Shown here one piece after another: positions 8,867 through 19,441 of a stretch of 64,000 nucleotides of DNA (positions are counted from its first letter, which is position 1; each line of letters begins with the position of its first letter). Source of the DNA: Acidovorax sp. sif1233. Its GTDB lineage: Bacteria; Pseudomonadota; Gammaproteobacteria; Burkholderiales; Burkholderiaceae_C. Where the stretch lies: positions 1-64,000 of the forward strand of contig NZ_JAHUWZ010000001.1 in assembly GCF_019218755.1 (NCBI RefSeq), given 5' to 3'. The notes under the pieces are model-generated. The model did no database searches, had not been told where the DNA came from, and worked only from the letters and a program-made list of their open reading frames with translations. Made by a program: the position numbers and the translations under genes.

Positions 8867-9757
8867 ATGAACCCGCTTTCCCTCCCCCTGGCGTGCCGCG
8901 CCGCCGCCGCCGCGCTGGTGGTCGCCGCGCTCGCCAGCTGCGCCACGGCACCCGCGCCGGACCAGCGCGAACTGGTCGTCGCGGTCACGGCGTCGCACGA
9001 GCTCATCACCTTCCATGCCGGCCAGCCGGAGCGCATCCTGGAGCGCCGCTCCGTGACGGGCCTGGCCCCGGGCGAGCGGCTGGTGGGCCTGGACTTTCGC
9101 GTGGCGCGCGGCGTGCTGTATGCGCTCTCGCAGGCGGGGCGGCTGTACACGCTCGACATCCCCACCGGGGCCCTGCGCCCCGTGGGCCCAACGCCGGCCG
9201 TCCTGGCCCTGCGGGGGACGGCCTTCGGCTTTGATTTCAACCCCGTGGCCGACCGCATCCGCGTCGTCTCGAACGCGGGCCAGAACCTGCGGCTGCACCC
9301 GGACACCGGCGCCGTGGTGGACGGCGACCCGGCCGTCGAGGGCGTGCAGCCCGACCCGGCCCTGCGCTATGCCTGGAGCGACACGAACGCCGGCCGCGCG
9401 CCCGATATCGCGGGCGCCGCCTATACCTACAACGCGCAGGACGGCAAGCTCACCACCAACTACGCCATCGACCGTGCGCTCGGCGTGCTGGTGACGCAGG
9501 GCTCGCGGGAAGGCGCCACGCCCGTGGTGTCGCCGAACACCGGCCAGCTGCGCACCGTGGGGCCGCTGGGCCTGGGGCCCCTGACCGATGTGTCGTTCGA
9601 CATCTCGGATGTCGGCAACACCGCGCTGATCGCCGTGCGCACGCCGGCCGACGGCCAGACGCGGCTGCACCTGGTGAACCTGGACACTGGCGCCACCCGT
9701 GCGCTGGGCAGGGTGGGCGAGGGCGCGCCCTTGCTGGGCATGGCCATCGAACCATGA
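8867..9757 (+). CDS. DUF4394 domain lipoprotein
   Basis: The protein has 296 residues. Residues 1-25 form a signal with a lipobox-like end (AALASC), so it is probably a lipoprotein. The rest has the repeated beta-rich pattern of DUF4394 proteins, including GTAFGFDFNPVADRIRVVSN and a tail GVLVTQGSREG. No catalytic motif is recognisable and the function is unknown. Its stop overlaps the next gene's start (ATGA), so it is translationally coupled to the cupredoxin-like protein and then the EAL protein. The family assignment is by recall of these motifs. Confidence 0.8.
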   Translation: MNPLSLPLACRAAAAALVVAALASCATAPAPDQRELVVAVTASHELITFHAGQPERILERRSVTGLAPGERLVGLDFRVARGVLYALSQAGRLYTLDIPTGALRPVGPTPAVLALRGTAFGFDFNPVADRIRVVSNAGQNLRLHPDTGAVVDGDPAVEGVQPDPALRYAWSDTNAGRAPDIAGAAYTYNAQDGKLTTNYAIDRALGVLVTQGSREGATPVVSPNTGQLRTVGPLGLGPLTDVSFDISDVGNTALIAVRTPADGQTRLHLVNLDTGATRALGRVGEGAPLLGMAIEP

Positions 9758-10404
9758 CGCATGCCTGCTTTCCCGCGCGCCGCACCGGGCGCCCGGTGGC
9801 CGCGTTCCTGCTGGCCGGCGCGTGCATGGCGGGCCTGGCCACGGCGGCGCGGGGTGCCACGGTGCAGGTGGACGTGCTGGACACCGCGGGCAAGCCGCTG
9901 GCCGACGCCGTGGTGTTCCTCGACTCGGCCGACGCGGCCCGGCAGGCCCGGCCGCTGGCCGGTGTGGAGATGGCGCAGGAGAAGCGAAGGTTCGTGCCCG
10001 GCGTGCTCGTGGTGCCGGTGGGCACCGAGGTGCGCTTTCCCAACCATGACTCGGTGCGCCACCACGTCTATTCGTTCTCGCCCGCCAAGAAATTCGAGCT
10101 CAAGCTCTACACCGGTACGCCCTCCAATCCCGTGCTGTTCGACCGGCCGGGCGTGGTGGTGCTCGGCTGCAACATCCACGACCAGATGGTGGGCTGGATA
10201 CTGGTGGTGGACACCCCGCACTACGCGCGCAGCTCCGCCGCCACGGGCAGGGCGCAGCTCGACAATGTGCCGCCCGGCACCTACACGCTGCGCGCCTGGC
10301 ACACGCGGCTGCCGGTGGGCGCCCCCGCGCAGGAGCAGGCGCTGACGGTGCCCGCCGCCGGCGGCGCCGCCGCGTCGGTGCGTTTGGCGGGGTTGCAGCC
10401 TTGA
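9754..10404 (+). CDS. Cupredoxin-like periplasmic protein ('methylamine utilization' type)
   Basis: The protein has 216 residues with an N-terminal signal (about 1-35). The core shows a blue-copper-like ligand pattern: NHDSVRHH (His103/104) and later GCNIHDQM with Cys139, His142 and Met145. The last 50 residues resemble a carboxypeptidase-regulatory-like beta domain (LDNVPPGTYTLRAWH). Such proteins are often labelled methylamine utilization protein, but no mau genes are present here, so that name should not be read as a function. A periplasmic copper-binding or redox role is inferred. It overlaps both neighbours (ATGA upstream, TGATG downstream), and the downstream protein is a membrane sensor that may listen to it. 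Confidence 0.8.
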   Translation: MTHACFPARRTGRPVAAFLLAGACMAGLATAARGATVQVDVLDTAGKPLADAVVFLDSADAARQARPLAGVEMAQEKRRFVPGVLVVPVGTEVRFPNHDSVRHHVYSFSPAKKFELKLYTGTPSNPVLFDRPGVVVLGCNIHDQMVGWILVVDTPHYARSSAATGRAQLDNVPPGTYTLRAWHTRLPVGAPAQEQALTVPAAGGAAASVRLAGLQP

Positions 10405-12749
10405 TGCAGCTGCGCCTGCTGCGGCGCAGCCTGATCCTGCGGCTGGTGGGACTCTCGCTGCTGCTGCTGCTCATCGTGCAGGCGGCGGGTTTTGCGGTGG
10501 TGCGCGCCACCATCGAGCGCAATGCGCGCGCCCAGATCGCCCAGGCCCTGGACCTGGACGAGAACGTCTGGCGCCGGCTCCTCGAACAGAACGCCGACAA
10601 GCTGCGCCAGGGCTCGGCCCTGCTCGCGGCCGACTACGGCTTTCGCTCCGCCGTGAATTCGGGCGACGAGGAAACCATCCAGTCCGTGCTGGAGAACCAC
10701 GGCAGCCGCATCGGCGCCGCCGTGACGGCGCTGCTGGGCACCGACCTCACGCTGCGCGCGGTCAGCCTGTCGGGCAGCATGGAGGCGTTTCCGGCCACCC
10801 TGCGCGAACTGGTGCCGCCGCTGGCCGCGCAGGCCCAGGGCAGCCAGATCGCGGTGATGGACGGCGTGCCCTACCAGTTCGTGATGGTGCCGCTGCGCGC
10901 ACCGGTGGTCATCGGCTGGGTGCTGATGGGCTTTCCCATCCACCAGCCGCTGGCCGACGAGATGCGGCAATTGCTGTCGGTGCATGTGGCGCTGGTCGTC
11001 CAGGGCGCGGACGGCTCGGTCCAGGTGCCCGTGAGCACGCTGCCGCCCGGCCCGCTGGCGCTGCTGCAGCGCCAGGGCATTGCTTCGGGTGAACTGCAGA
11101 CGCCGGAAGGCACCTTGCTGGCGCGCACCATCCGCCTGCACAGCGTGGGCGGCGAGGTGCAGGCGCTGCTGCTGCGCTCGGTGGACGAGGTGCTCGCGCC
11201 CTACCGCCAGCTGCAGGTGCTGCTGGCCATCATCACCGTCGCCGGCGTGCTGCTGTTCGCGGTGGGCACGGGGCTGGTGGCGCAGCGCCTGACCACGCCG
11301 CTGCGCTCGCTGCTGGCCGCCACGCAGCGCCTCTCGCGCGGCGAGTACGACGTGCCGCTGGCGCACACCGCCCGCAGCGACGAGATCGGCAACCTCGCGC
11401 GCTCGTTCGACCATATGCGCGTGGACATCGGCGCGCAGCAAACGGAAATCCGCCGCCTGGCCTACTGGGACCGGCTCACCGGACTGCCCAACCGGGAGCG
11501 CTTTCGCGAAGCGGTGGTGCAGGCGATCGCGGGCGCGGGCGGCGTGGCGGCAGGGCCACCGCAGCCGCTGGCCGTGCTCACGCTCGACCTGGACCGATTC
11601 AAGCATGTGAACGACGTGCTCGGCTATGCCTTTGGCGACCGCCTGCTGCAGGCCGTGGCCGAGCGCCTGCGCCAGCAGGTGCCGTTGCCCGGCCACATGG
11701 TGGCACGCCTGGGCGGCAACGAATTCGCCGTGCTGCTGCAGGGCGCCGATGCGGCCGCCGCCCACGACACCGCGCTGCGCATCACGCGCTCGTTCGAGGA
11801 GCCGCTGGCCTTCGAGGACCAGACGGTGGACCTGAGCGCCGGCATCGGCATTGCCTGCTGGCCAGGCGACGCGGACGATGCCGACACGCTGCTCAGCCGT
11901 TCCGAGATCGCCATGTACGCCGCCAAGCGCAAGCTCAGCGGGGCGCTGCAGTACGACGCGTCGTTCGATTCGGCCAGCACGCAGACCCTGTCCCTGCTGA
12001 CCGAACTGCGCCGCGCCGTCGAACACCGCGAACTGCGCCTGTACCTGCAGCCCAAGGTGGCGCTGCGCGGCCAGCCCGGCCTGGCCGCCGAGGCCCTGGT
12101 GCGCTGGCAGCATCCGCAGCGCGGCCTGGTGCCGCCCATGCAGTTCATCCCGTTCGCCGAGCAGACGGGCTTTGTGCGCCAGCTCACGCTGTGGATGTTC
12201 GAGGAGGTCGCGCGCCTGCTGGCCGACCCGCGCACCCGGGGCCTGCCGCTCAGGGTCTCGGTCAACCTGTCCACGCGCGACCTGCTGGACCCGGAGCTCA
12301 GCGCGCGGCTGGCCGACATCCTGGTACGCCATGGCGTGTCCGCCAGCGCCTTCTGCCTGGAGATCACCGAAAGCGCCATCATGGACGACCCCCAGCGCGC
12401 CGAGGCCATGCTCAACCGCCTGTCCCAGCAGGGCTTCAAGCTCTCCATCGACGATTTCGGCACGGGGTACTCCTCGCTGGCCTACCTCAAGCGCCTGCCG
12501 GTGGACGAGCTCAAGATCGACAAATCGTTCGTGATGGGCATGGCGGCGGGCGAGGACGACGCGATGATCGTGCGCTCGACCATCGACCTGGCGCACAACC
12601 TGGGGCTCAGCGTGGTGGCCGAGGGCGTGGAAACCGCGGACATCCTGGAGCGGCTGCGCTCACTGGCGTGCGACGAGGCGCAGGGCTACCACATTGCACG
12701 GCCCCTGCCCGTCGATGATTTCCTGGCCTGGCAGGCGCGCCAGGGGTAA
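10404..12749 (+). CDS. Membrane-bound HAMP-GGDEF(degenerate)-EAL c-di-GMP phosphodiesterase
   Basis: The protein has 781 residues. Membrane helix 1 (about 10-31) and helix 2 (about 268-291) enclose a periplasmic sensor domain, followed by HAMP. The GGDEF domain carries GGNEF (Asn439 replaces the metal-binding acid), so cyclase activity is probably lost. The EAL domain looks complete: EALVRW at 563, a conserved Asn in SVNLSTRD, LEITES, DDFGTGYSSL, an active-site Lys in LKID, and AEGVET. It should therefore hydrolyse c-di-GMP. The ATG overlaps the preceding stop, coupling its synthesis to the copper-protein-like gene and suggesting that the periplasmic partner modulates it. Confidence 0.9.
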   Translation: MQLRLLRRSLILRLVGLSLLLLLIVQAAGFAVVRATIERNARAQIAQALDLDENVWRRLLEQNADKLRQGSALLAADYGFRSAVNSGDEETIQSVLENHGSRIGAAVTALLGTDLTLRAVSLSGSMEAFPATLRELVPPLAAQAQGSQIAVMDGVPYQFVMVPLRAPVVIGWVLMGFPIHQPLADEMRQLLSVHVALVVQGADGSVQVPVSTLPPGPLALLQRQGIASGELQTPEGTLLARTIRLHSVGGEVQALLLRSVDEVLAPYRQLQVLLAIITVAGVLLFAVGTGLVAQRLTTPLRSLLAATQRLSRGEYDVPLAHTARSDEIGNLARSFDHMRVDIGAQQTEIRRLAYWDRLTGLPNRERFREAVVQAIAGAGGVAAGPPQPLAVLTLDLDRFKHVNDVLGYAFGDRLLQAVAERLRQQVPLPGHMVARLGGNEFAVLLQGADAAAAHDTALRITRSFEEPLAFEDQTVDLSAGIGIACWPGDADDADTLLSRSEIAMYAAKRKLSGALQYDASFDSASTQTLSLLTELRRAVEHRELRLYLQPKVALRGQPGLAAEALVRWQHPQRGLVPPMQFIPFAEQTGFVRQLTLWMFEEVARLLADPRTRGLPLRVSVNLSTRDLLDPELSARLADILVRHGVSASAFCLEITESAIMDDPQRAEAMLNRLSQQGFKLSIDDFGTGYSSLAYLKRLPVDELKIDKSFVMGMAAGEDDAMIVRSTIDLAHNLGLSVVAEGVETADILERLRSLACDEAQGYHIARPLPVDDFLAWQARQG

Positions 12750-12855
12750 GCTGTCCGGTTTTTCACCGGTGGCGGATGCCGCAGAGGCACCGCTGGCCGG
12801 CCTTTCCGCGCCGGGCCCGCAAGGCCCGTGCGGCCCACAGGCGAAAATACGCGCA

Positions 12856-13881
12856 ATGTCCTCTTCCAGTTCCCGTCCGCCCGCCGGCCCCGCAGCGGCT
12901 CCCGCCCCGGATGCCGGCGGCCCGTCCGCACCCGCGCCGCGCCCCGTGCTTCGCCGTCCCGTCATCGAAGCCAAGGCGGCCAAGGCAGCGCCCGCCCGTC
13001 CCGCGCCGCCGCCCCGGCCCTCCCGCGCGCCCGCACCGCCCACCTACCGCACGGCGTCGGGCGGCTTTGTCGCGCCGGTGCGGCAGGCACCCCCGCCTGC
13101 CGCACGCACCGTGGCACCCAACGGCCTGGTCAGCTCCCGCCTGAACAAGCGCATGGCCGAGCTGGGCATGTGCTCCCGGCGCGAGGCGGATGACTGGATC
13201 GCCCAGGGCTGGGTCAAGGTCAATGGCGAGGTCGCGGAGATGGGCGTGCAGGTGCTGCCCACCGACCGCATCGAGGTCGACAAGGTCGCCCAGGGGTTCC
13301 AGGAGCAGCGCGTCACCATCCTGCTGCACAAGCCCATGGGCTATGTGAGCGGGCAGGCCGAGGACGGCCACACGCCCGCCGTGGCGTTGATCAACCCCCG
13401 CACGCACTGGCGCGACGACCCCAGCCGCAACCGGTTCTCGCCGCCGCAGCTGCGTGGCCTGGCGCCGGCCGGGCGGCTGGACATCGATTCGGTGGGCCTG
13501 CTCGTTCTCACCCAGGACGGCCGTGTGGCGCGCCAGCTCATCGGCGAGGACTCCACGGTGGACAAGGAGTACCTCGTGCGCGTGCAGTACGGCGATGTCG
13601 CCACCGACGTGCAGTCGGCCTTCCCGCGCGAACAGCTCGCGCGGCTGTGCCACGGCCTGGCGCTCGACGGCCAGCCGCTCAAGCACGCCCAGGTCGACTG
13701 GCAGAACCCCGAGCAGCTGCGCTTCGTGCTCACCGAAGGCAAGAAGCGCCAGATCCGCCGCATGTGCGAGCTGGTGGGGCTCAAGGTGGTGGGGCTCAAG
13801 CGCATTCGCATCGGCCGTGTCACCCTGGGCAACCTGCCGGTCGGGCAGTGGCGCTACCTTTCTCCCGGCGAACGGTTCTGA
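12856..13881 (+). CDS. rRNA pseudouridine synthase, RsuA/RluB/RluF family
   Basis: The protein has 341 residues. The first 90 are Pro/Ala-rich low complexity and absent from E. coli RluF. An S4 RNA-binding domain follows (RLNKRMAELGMCSRREADDWI, about 95-160). The catalytic domain has GRLDIDSVGLL with the catalytic Asp at 209, KEYLVRV, and KKRQIRRMCE near the end. The sequence is closest in pattern to RluF, which modifies 23S rRNA uridines near the peptidyl transferase centre, but the exact target is uncertain. It starts 106 bases after the EAL gene and is probably transcribed separately. Confidence 0.88.
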   Translation: MSSSSSRPPAGPAAAPAPDAGGPSAPAPRPVLRRPVIEAKAAKAAPARPAPPPRPSRAPAPPTYRTASGGFVAPVRQAPPPAARTVAPNGLVSSRLNKRMAELGMCSRREADDWIAQGWVKVNGEVAEMGVQVLPTDRIEVDKVAQGFQEQRVTILLHKPMGYVSGQAEDGHTPAVALINPRTHWRDDPSRNRFSPPQLRGLAPAGRLDIDSVGLLVLTQDGRVARQLIGEDSTVDKEYLVRVQYGDVATDVQSAFPREQLARLCHGLALDGQPLKHAQVDWQNPEQLRFVLTEGKKRQIRRMCELVGLKVVGLKRIRIGRVTLGNLPVGQWRYLSPGERF

Positions 13882-13945
13882 CAGGCCGCGCGCCCCGGCT
13901 TCTTCCTGTGTCGCTTGACCATTCCTGAACGGAGCCTTTCCACCC

Positions 13946-15235
13946 ATGTCCCCATCACCGCGCCGCGGCGCCAATGCAGCCGGCCCCGGGGCAAGGCGCC
14001 CCGCCGAACCTTCCACGCCTGGCCCCCTGCGGCAGTTGCGCGTTTCCGACCTGCGCGGCGTGGCACGGCTGGCCACGCAGGCCACCACGGGCATCAGCCG
14101 CGTGGCCGAGGGCGTGCACCAGTCGGTGCTGGGCACCCTCGGTTTGCATGGCGGGGCGCAGCCCGGGCAGGCGCGGGGCCTCACGGGGCTGGTCTACCAG
14201 AGCATTCGGGGCGTGACATGGCTCGTGGATGCAGGGCTGCAGGCGGGCCTGGCGCGGCTGGAGCCGTTTTTCGAGCCTGCCGTGCCGCACACCGGCGTGC
14301 AGTGGGAGCGCGAGGCCGTGCTGGCCGCCCTCAACGGCGTGATGGGGGACCGCCTCCAGCGCGACGGCAACCCGCTGTGCACCCGCATGGGGTTCCACCG
14401 GGAGGGGCTGCCGCTCGACCTGCCCGCCCTGGCCGCCAGCGGCGCGGCCACCGGCAAGGTGCTGGTGCTGGTCCACGGCCTGTGCATGAACGATCTGCAG
14501 TGGCGGCACGGCGGCCATGACCATGGCGCCTACCTCGCGCAGGCGCTGGGCTGCACGCCGGTCTACCTGCGCTACAACACGGGCCTGCACACCTGCGCCA
14601 ATGGCGCGGAGCTCGCGGCGCAGCTGGAATCCCTCGTGAGGGACTGGCCGGTGCCCGTGACGGAGGTGGCGGTGCTGGCCCACAGCATGGGCGGGCTGGT
14701 CGCGCGCAGTGCGTGCCACCAGGCGGTGGCGCAGGGGCTGGGCTGGCCGGCGCTGCTGCGCCACCTGGTGTGCCTGGGCACGCCCCACCATGGCGCGCCG
14801 CTGGAAAAAGCCGGCCACTGGGTGGACATCCTGCTGGGCAGCACGCCGTATTCGCGCCCCTTCGCACGGCTGGCGCAGCTGCGCAGCGCGGGCATCACCG
14901 ACCTGCGCCACGGCCACGTGCTGGAATCCGACGGGCAGGGGCGCGACCGCTTTCACCGGCAGCCTGACCGGCGCGTTCCGGTGCCGCTGCCCGAGGGCGT
15001 GGCCTGCCATGCCGTCGCCGCCACGCTGGCCGCGCGGCGCAGTCCGGTGGCCGAGCGGCTGGTGGGCGACGGGTTGGTGCCGTTGCACAGTGCCCTGGGC
15101 ATCCACGATGATGCGCGGCGGACCCTGGGTTTTGCCAAGGATCGGCAGGCCGTGTTCCACCGGATGGGCCATCTGGCGCTGCTGGGCGATGCGGGCGTGG
15201 CGCGGCAGCTGGAGCAGTGGCTTCGGCCCGCGTGA
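13946..15235 (+). CDS. Alpha/beta hydrolase, lipase/PGAP1-like
   Basis: The protein has 429 residues. The oxyanion region LVHGLCMNDLQW and the nucleophile elbow AHSMGG (Ser247) mark an alpha/beta hydrolase; GTPHHGAPLEKAG follows as in triacylglycerol lipases and PGAP1-like esterases. The distal His is probably in the HRMGHL segment near the C-terminus. There is no signal peptide; the first 30 residues are basic and Pro-rich. The substrate is unknown, with polyester, membrane lipid or storage lipid esters all possible. It lies alone between the pseudouridine synthase and the DHH phosphoesterase genes. Confidence 0.82.
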   Translation: MSPSPRRGANAAGPGARRPAEPSTPGPLRQLRVSDLRGVARLATQATTGISRVAEGVHQSVLGTLGLHGGAQPGQARGLTGLVYQSIRGVTWLVDAGLQAGLARLEPFFEPAVPHTGVQWEREAVLAALNGVMGDRLQRDGNPLCTRMGFHREGLPLDLPALAASGAATGKVLVLVHGLCMNDLQWRHGGHDHGAYLAQALGCTPVYLRYNTGLHTCANGAELAAQLESLVRDWPVPVTEVAVLAHSMGGLVARSACHQAVAQGLGWPALLRHLVCLGTPHHGAPLEKAGHWVDILLGSTPYSRPFARLAQLRSAGITDLRHGHVLESDGQGRDRFHRQPDRRVPVPLPEGVACHAVAATLAARRSPVAERLVGDGLVPLHSALGIHDDARRTLGFAKDRQAVFHRMGHLALLGDAGVARQLEQWLRPA

Positions 15236-15249
15236 GCGGCAAAGGGAGG

Positions 15250-15274
15250 AAAGCGGTCCGGTGGTCCGCTTTTC
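15250..15274 (+). terminator. Possible weak terminator after the hydrolase gene
   Basis: AAAGCGG (15250-15256) and CCGCTTT (15266-15272) pair across a 9-base loop and are followed by only one more T, so it is at best a weak intrinsic terminator. Confidence 0.35.
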
Positions 15275-15346
15275 CACGCCAACGGCCTTGTGGGGCCTTG
15301 GCCCGCGGCTACCATGTGGCCATGAATATGTGACAAGGAGAAACTA

Positions 15347-16282
15347 GTGAGCGACGTGAAATACCGGCTGGTAACCCGCAGCGACTTCGACGGCCTCGTG
15401 TGTGCCGTGCTGCTCAATGAGCTCAATCTCATCGACGAGATCACCTTCGTGCACCCGAAGGACATGCAGGACGGCAAGATCGCCATCACCAGCCGCGACA
15501 TCACCACCAACCTGCCCTATGTGCCGGGGGCCCACCTGGTCTTCGACCACCACGAATCGGAAACCGTGCGCAACTCGGGCCGGCGCGACGAAAACCACAT
15601 CATCGAGGCCCATGCGCCGTCGGCGGCCCGCGTGGTCTACAACCACTACGGCGGCAAGGCGGCCTTTCCGCGCATCACCGACGAAATGATGGCGGCGGTG
15701 GACCAGGCCGACTCCGCCCAGTACTCCCGCGAAGACATCCTGGACCCCCAGGGCTGGGTGCTGCTGAACTACATGATGGATTCGCGCACGGGACTGGGGC
15801 GTTTCCGCGACTTCCGCATCAGCAACTATGCGCTGATGATGGACCTCATCCAGTATTGCCGCGACCACGACATCGCCGACATCCTGGCTCTGCCCGACGT
15901 GCAGGAGCGCGTGCAGCTGTACCGCGACCATGCCCCCAAGGCCCAGGAGCAGCTGCAGCGCTGCGCCATCCGCATCGGCAAGCTGGTGGTGCTGGACCTG
16001 CGCGAGGAAGAAACCATCTGGGCCACCAACCGCTTCATGATCTACGCGCTGTTCCCCCAGTGCAACATCTCCATCCACGTGATGTGGGGCCTGCAAAAGC
16101 AGAACACGGTGTTCGCCACGGGCAAGTCCATCCTCGACCGCAGCAGCCAGGTGCACATCGGCAACCTCATGCTGGAGTTTGGCGGCGGCGGGCATGCGGC
16201 CGCGGGCACCTGCCAGGTGGCCAACGACAAGGCCGACAAGATCCTGCAGACGCTGGTGCAGCGCATCACGATCGAGGGCTGA
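15347..16282 (+). CDS. DHH family phosphoesterase
   Basis: The protein has 311 residues and a GTG start 7 bases after AAGGAG. Motifs of the DHH superfamily are clear: SDFDG at 12-16, DHHE at 67-70, and the DHHA1-type GGGGHAAAG at about 281-289. Such enzymes use two Mn ions to cut phosphodiester or phosphoanhydride bonds (oligoribonucleotides, cyclic dinucleotides, polyphosphate). The substrate cannot be told from motifs. The family is often labelled exopolyphosphatase-like. It has no membrane segments and is probably cytoplasmic. The gene converges with aqpZ, 11 bases apart. Confidence 0.87.
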   Translation: MSDVKYRLVTRSDFDGLVCAVLLNELNLIDEITFVHPKDMQDGKIAITSRDITTNLPYVPGAHLVFDHHESETVRNSGRRDENHIIEAHAPSAARVVYNHYGGKAAFPRITDEMMAAVDQADSAQYSREDILDPQGWVLLNYMMDSRTGLGRFRDFRISNYALMMDLIQYCRDHDIADILALPDVQERVQLYRDHAPKAQEQLQRCAIRIGKLVVLDLREEETIWATNRFMIYALFPQCNISIHVMWGLQKQNTVFATGKSILDRSSQVHIGNLMLEFGGGGHAAAGTCQVANDKADKILQTLVQRITIEG

Positions 16283-16293
16283 AGCCCGCCCCC

Positions 16294-16989
16294 TCAGTCG
16301 TCGCTGAGCAGCGCGCGGTAGATGGCGGCGCCCAGCAGCGCGCCTGCGATGGGCGCTGCCCAGAACACCCACAGTTCCGACAGCGCATAGGCCGGGCCAA
16401 ACAGCGCCGGGCCGGTGCTGCGCGCGGGGTTGACCGAGGTGTTGGTCACCGGGATGGAGATCAGGTGGATGAGCGTGAGGCACAGGCCGATCGCCAGCCC
16501 GCCAAAGCCGCTGGCCGCGCGTTTGGCCGTGGCGCCCAGGATCACGATGAGGAACACGGCCGTCAGCACGACCTCCGTCACCACGGCGGCCACCAGGCCA
16601 TAGCCGCCGGGGGAGTGTTCGCCATAGCCGTTGGTGGCGAAACCCCCGATGTCCGCGCCCGGCTTGCCGGTGGCGATGAGGTACAGCACGCCCGCCGCGG
16701 CGATGGCGCCCAGCACCTGGGCCAGCACGTAGCCGGGCAGCTCGGACGCCTTGAAGCGGCCACCCAGCGCCAGCCCCACCGACACGGCGGGATTGAAGTG
16801 CCCGCCCGAGATCGGTCCCAGGGCATAGGCCCCCGTCAGCACCGTGAGGCCAAAGGCCAGGGACACGCCGACAAAACCAATGCCCAGCTGAGGAAAGGCC
16901 GCGGCCAGCACGGCGCTGCCGCAGCCGCCCAGGGTCAGCCAGAACGTGCCGAGGAACTCGGCGGACCATTTTTGAAGGGATGTGGGCAT
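16294..16989 (-). CDS. aqpZ: Aquaporin Z
   Basis: The protein has 231 residues, the same length as E. coli AqpZ. Six hydrophobic segments and two NPA boxes are visible (HFNPAV, Asn66; SVNPAR, Asn187). The water-selective ar/R filter residues are present: Phe46, His175, Thr184 and Arg190, matching F43, H174, T183 and R189 of AqpZ, so it should be a water channel and not a glycerol facilitator. The start is the ATG before MPTSLQKW; the longer in-frame start would add a non-homologous tail. It is divergent from htpG. Confidence 0.95.
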   Translation of the reverse strand: MPTSLQKWSAEFLGTFWLTLGGCGSAVLAAAFPQLGIGFVGVSLAFGLTVLTGAYALGPISGGHFNPAVSVGLALGGRFKASELPGYVLAQVLGAIAAAGVLYLIATGKPGADIGGFATNGYGEHSPGGYGLVAAVVTEVVLTAVFLIVILGATAKRAASGFGGLAIGLCLTLIHLISIPVTNTSVNPARSTGPALFGPAYALSELWVFWAAPIAGALLGAAIYRALLSDD

Positions 16990-17204
16990 GGCAGGACGGC
17001 TCCGAAAGAAAAAAGGGCACAGGGTTCTGGAAGGCTGCTCCCTTCGGAACAGCGGCGGCGCGTGCATCTTATGGGGGGCAAATGACAAAAAATACTGCCA
17101 GTTGCCTGCAAATTGTCAACAATCTTCAGCGCCCGGCCCCGCCTGCCCGCCGTCTGCAGGGACGGACGGCAGGCCGCGCCGGAGGCCGCCGTGTGCGAAA
17201 CACC

Positions 17205-17231
17205 CTTGAAATCAGCCAGTCCGCCCCGAGG
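17205..17231 (+). promoter_or_regulatory. Sigma-32-like heat-shock promoter candidate for htpG
   Basis: CTTGAAA at 17205-17211 matches the sigma-32 -35 consensus exactly. It is followed after 12 bases by CCCCGAGG, which matches the first four bases of CCCCATNT. htpG is a sigma-32 target in enterobacteria, and the placement about 90 bases before the start codon fits. Confidence 0.6.
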
Positions 17232-17242
17232 TGAACACGCGC

Positions 17243-17285
17243 GAACGCCTTTCCTCGCCACCCCCGTGGCCCGTGAAAGGCGTTC
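17243..17285 (+). promoter_or_regulatory. Long hairpin in the htpG 5' leader
   Basis: GAACGCCTTTC (17243-17253) pairs perfectly with GAAAGGCGTTC (17275-17285). Inside it GCCAC (17257-17261) pairs with GTGGC (17266-17270) across a CCCC loop. The only unpaired parts are a CTC/CCGT internal loop and the tetraloop. It lies between the proposed promoter and the htpG start at 17319. There is no T run after it, and it does not include the ribosome binding site. Confidence 0.7.
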
Positions 17286-17318
17286 CCTTGCACCTTACAC
17301 AGCAATCTCCAAGACACC

Positions 17319-19295
<1,977 letters not shown>

Positions 19296-19317
19296 CGGGG
19301 ATGAAATAGGCTTCTGG

Positions 19318-19357
19318 AGACCGGCCATCAAGCGCCGGTAGCTATTAAAAATAGAGC
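19318..19357 (-). repeat. Dispersed palindromic repeat, copy A (degenerate)
   Basis: It contains the core half CATCAAGCGC followed by GGTAGCTATTAAAAATAG, equivalent to the right flank of the other copies. ACCGGC (19320-19325) pairs with GCCGGT (19334-19339). It lies between the htpG stop and the htpG terminator. Confidence 0.65.
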
Positions 19358-19359
19358 AA

Positions 19360-19394
19360 ACCCCGTCGATGCCAGGGCATCACGGGGTTTTTTT
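19360..19394 (+). terminator. Intrinsic terminator of htpG
   Basis: ACCCCG (19360-19365) pairs with CGGGGT (19383-19388) and GATGCC (19368-19373) with GGCATC (19376-19381), with a small mismatch between the two stems; seven T residues follow. Confidence 0.85.
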
Positions 19395-19441
19395 GCGCCG
19401 GCGCTGGCGTCCTCCGCGCCAGCGGGCGGGGGCGGTGCGCC

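Larger units (their letters stand above)
16990..17318. other. 329-base aqpZ-htpG divergent region
   Basis: It holds both promoters. On the htpG side a sigma-32-like promoter candidate and a long leader hairpin are annotated separately. The aqpZ side shows only AT-rich stretches near 17070-17125 and no clear consensus. No gene is supported. Confidence 0.55.

Noticed and set aside
17243-17318. RNA thermometer before htpG
   Set aside because: The hairpin does not pair with the ribosome binding site or start codon, so the usual mechanism is not supported; it is kept only as a leader hairpin.
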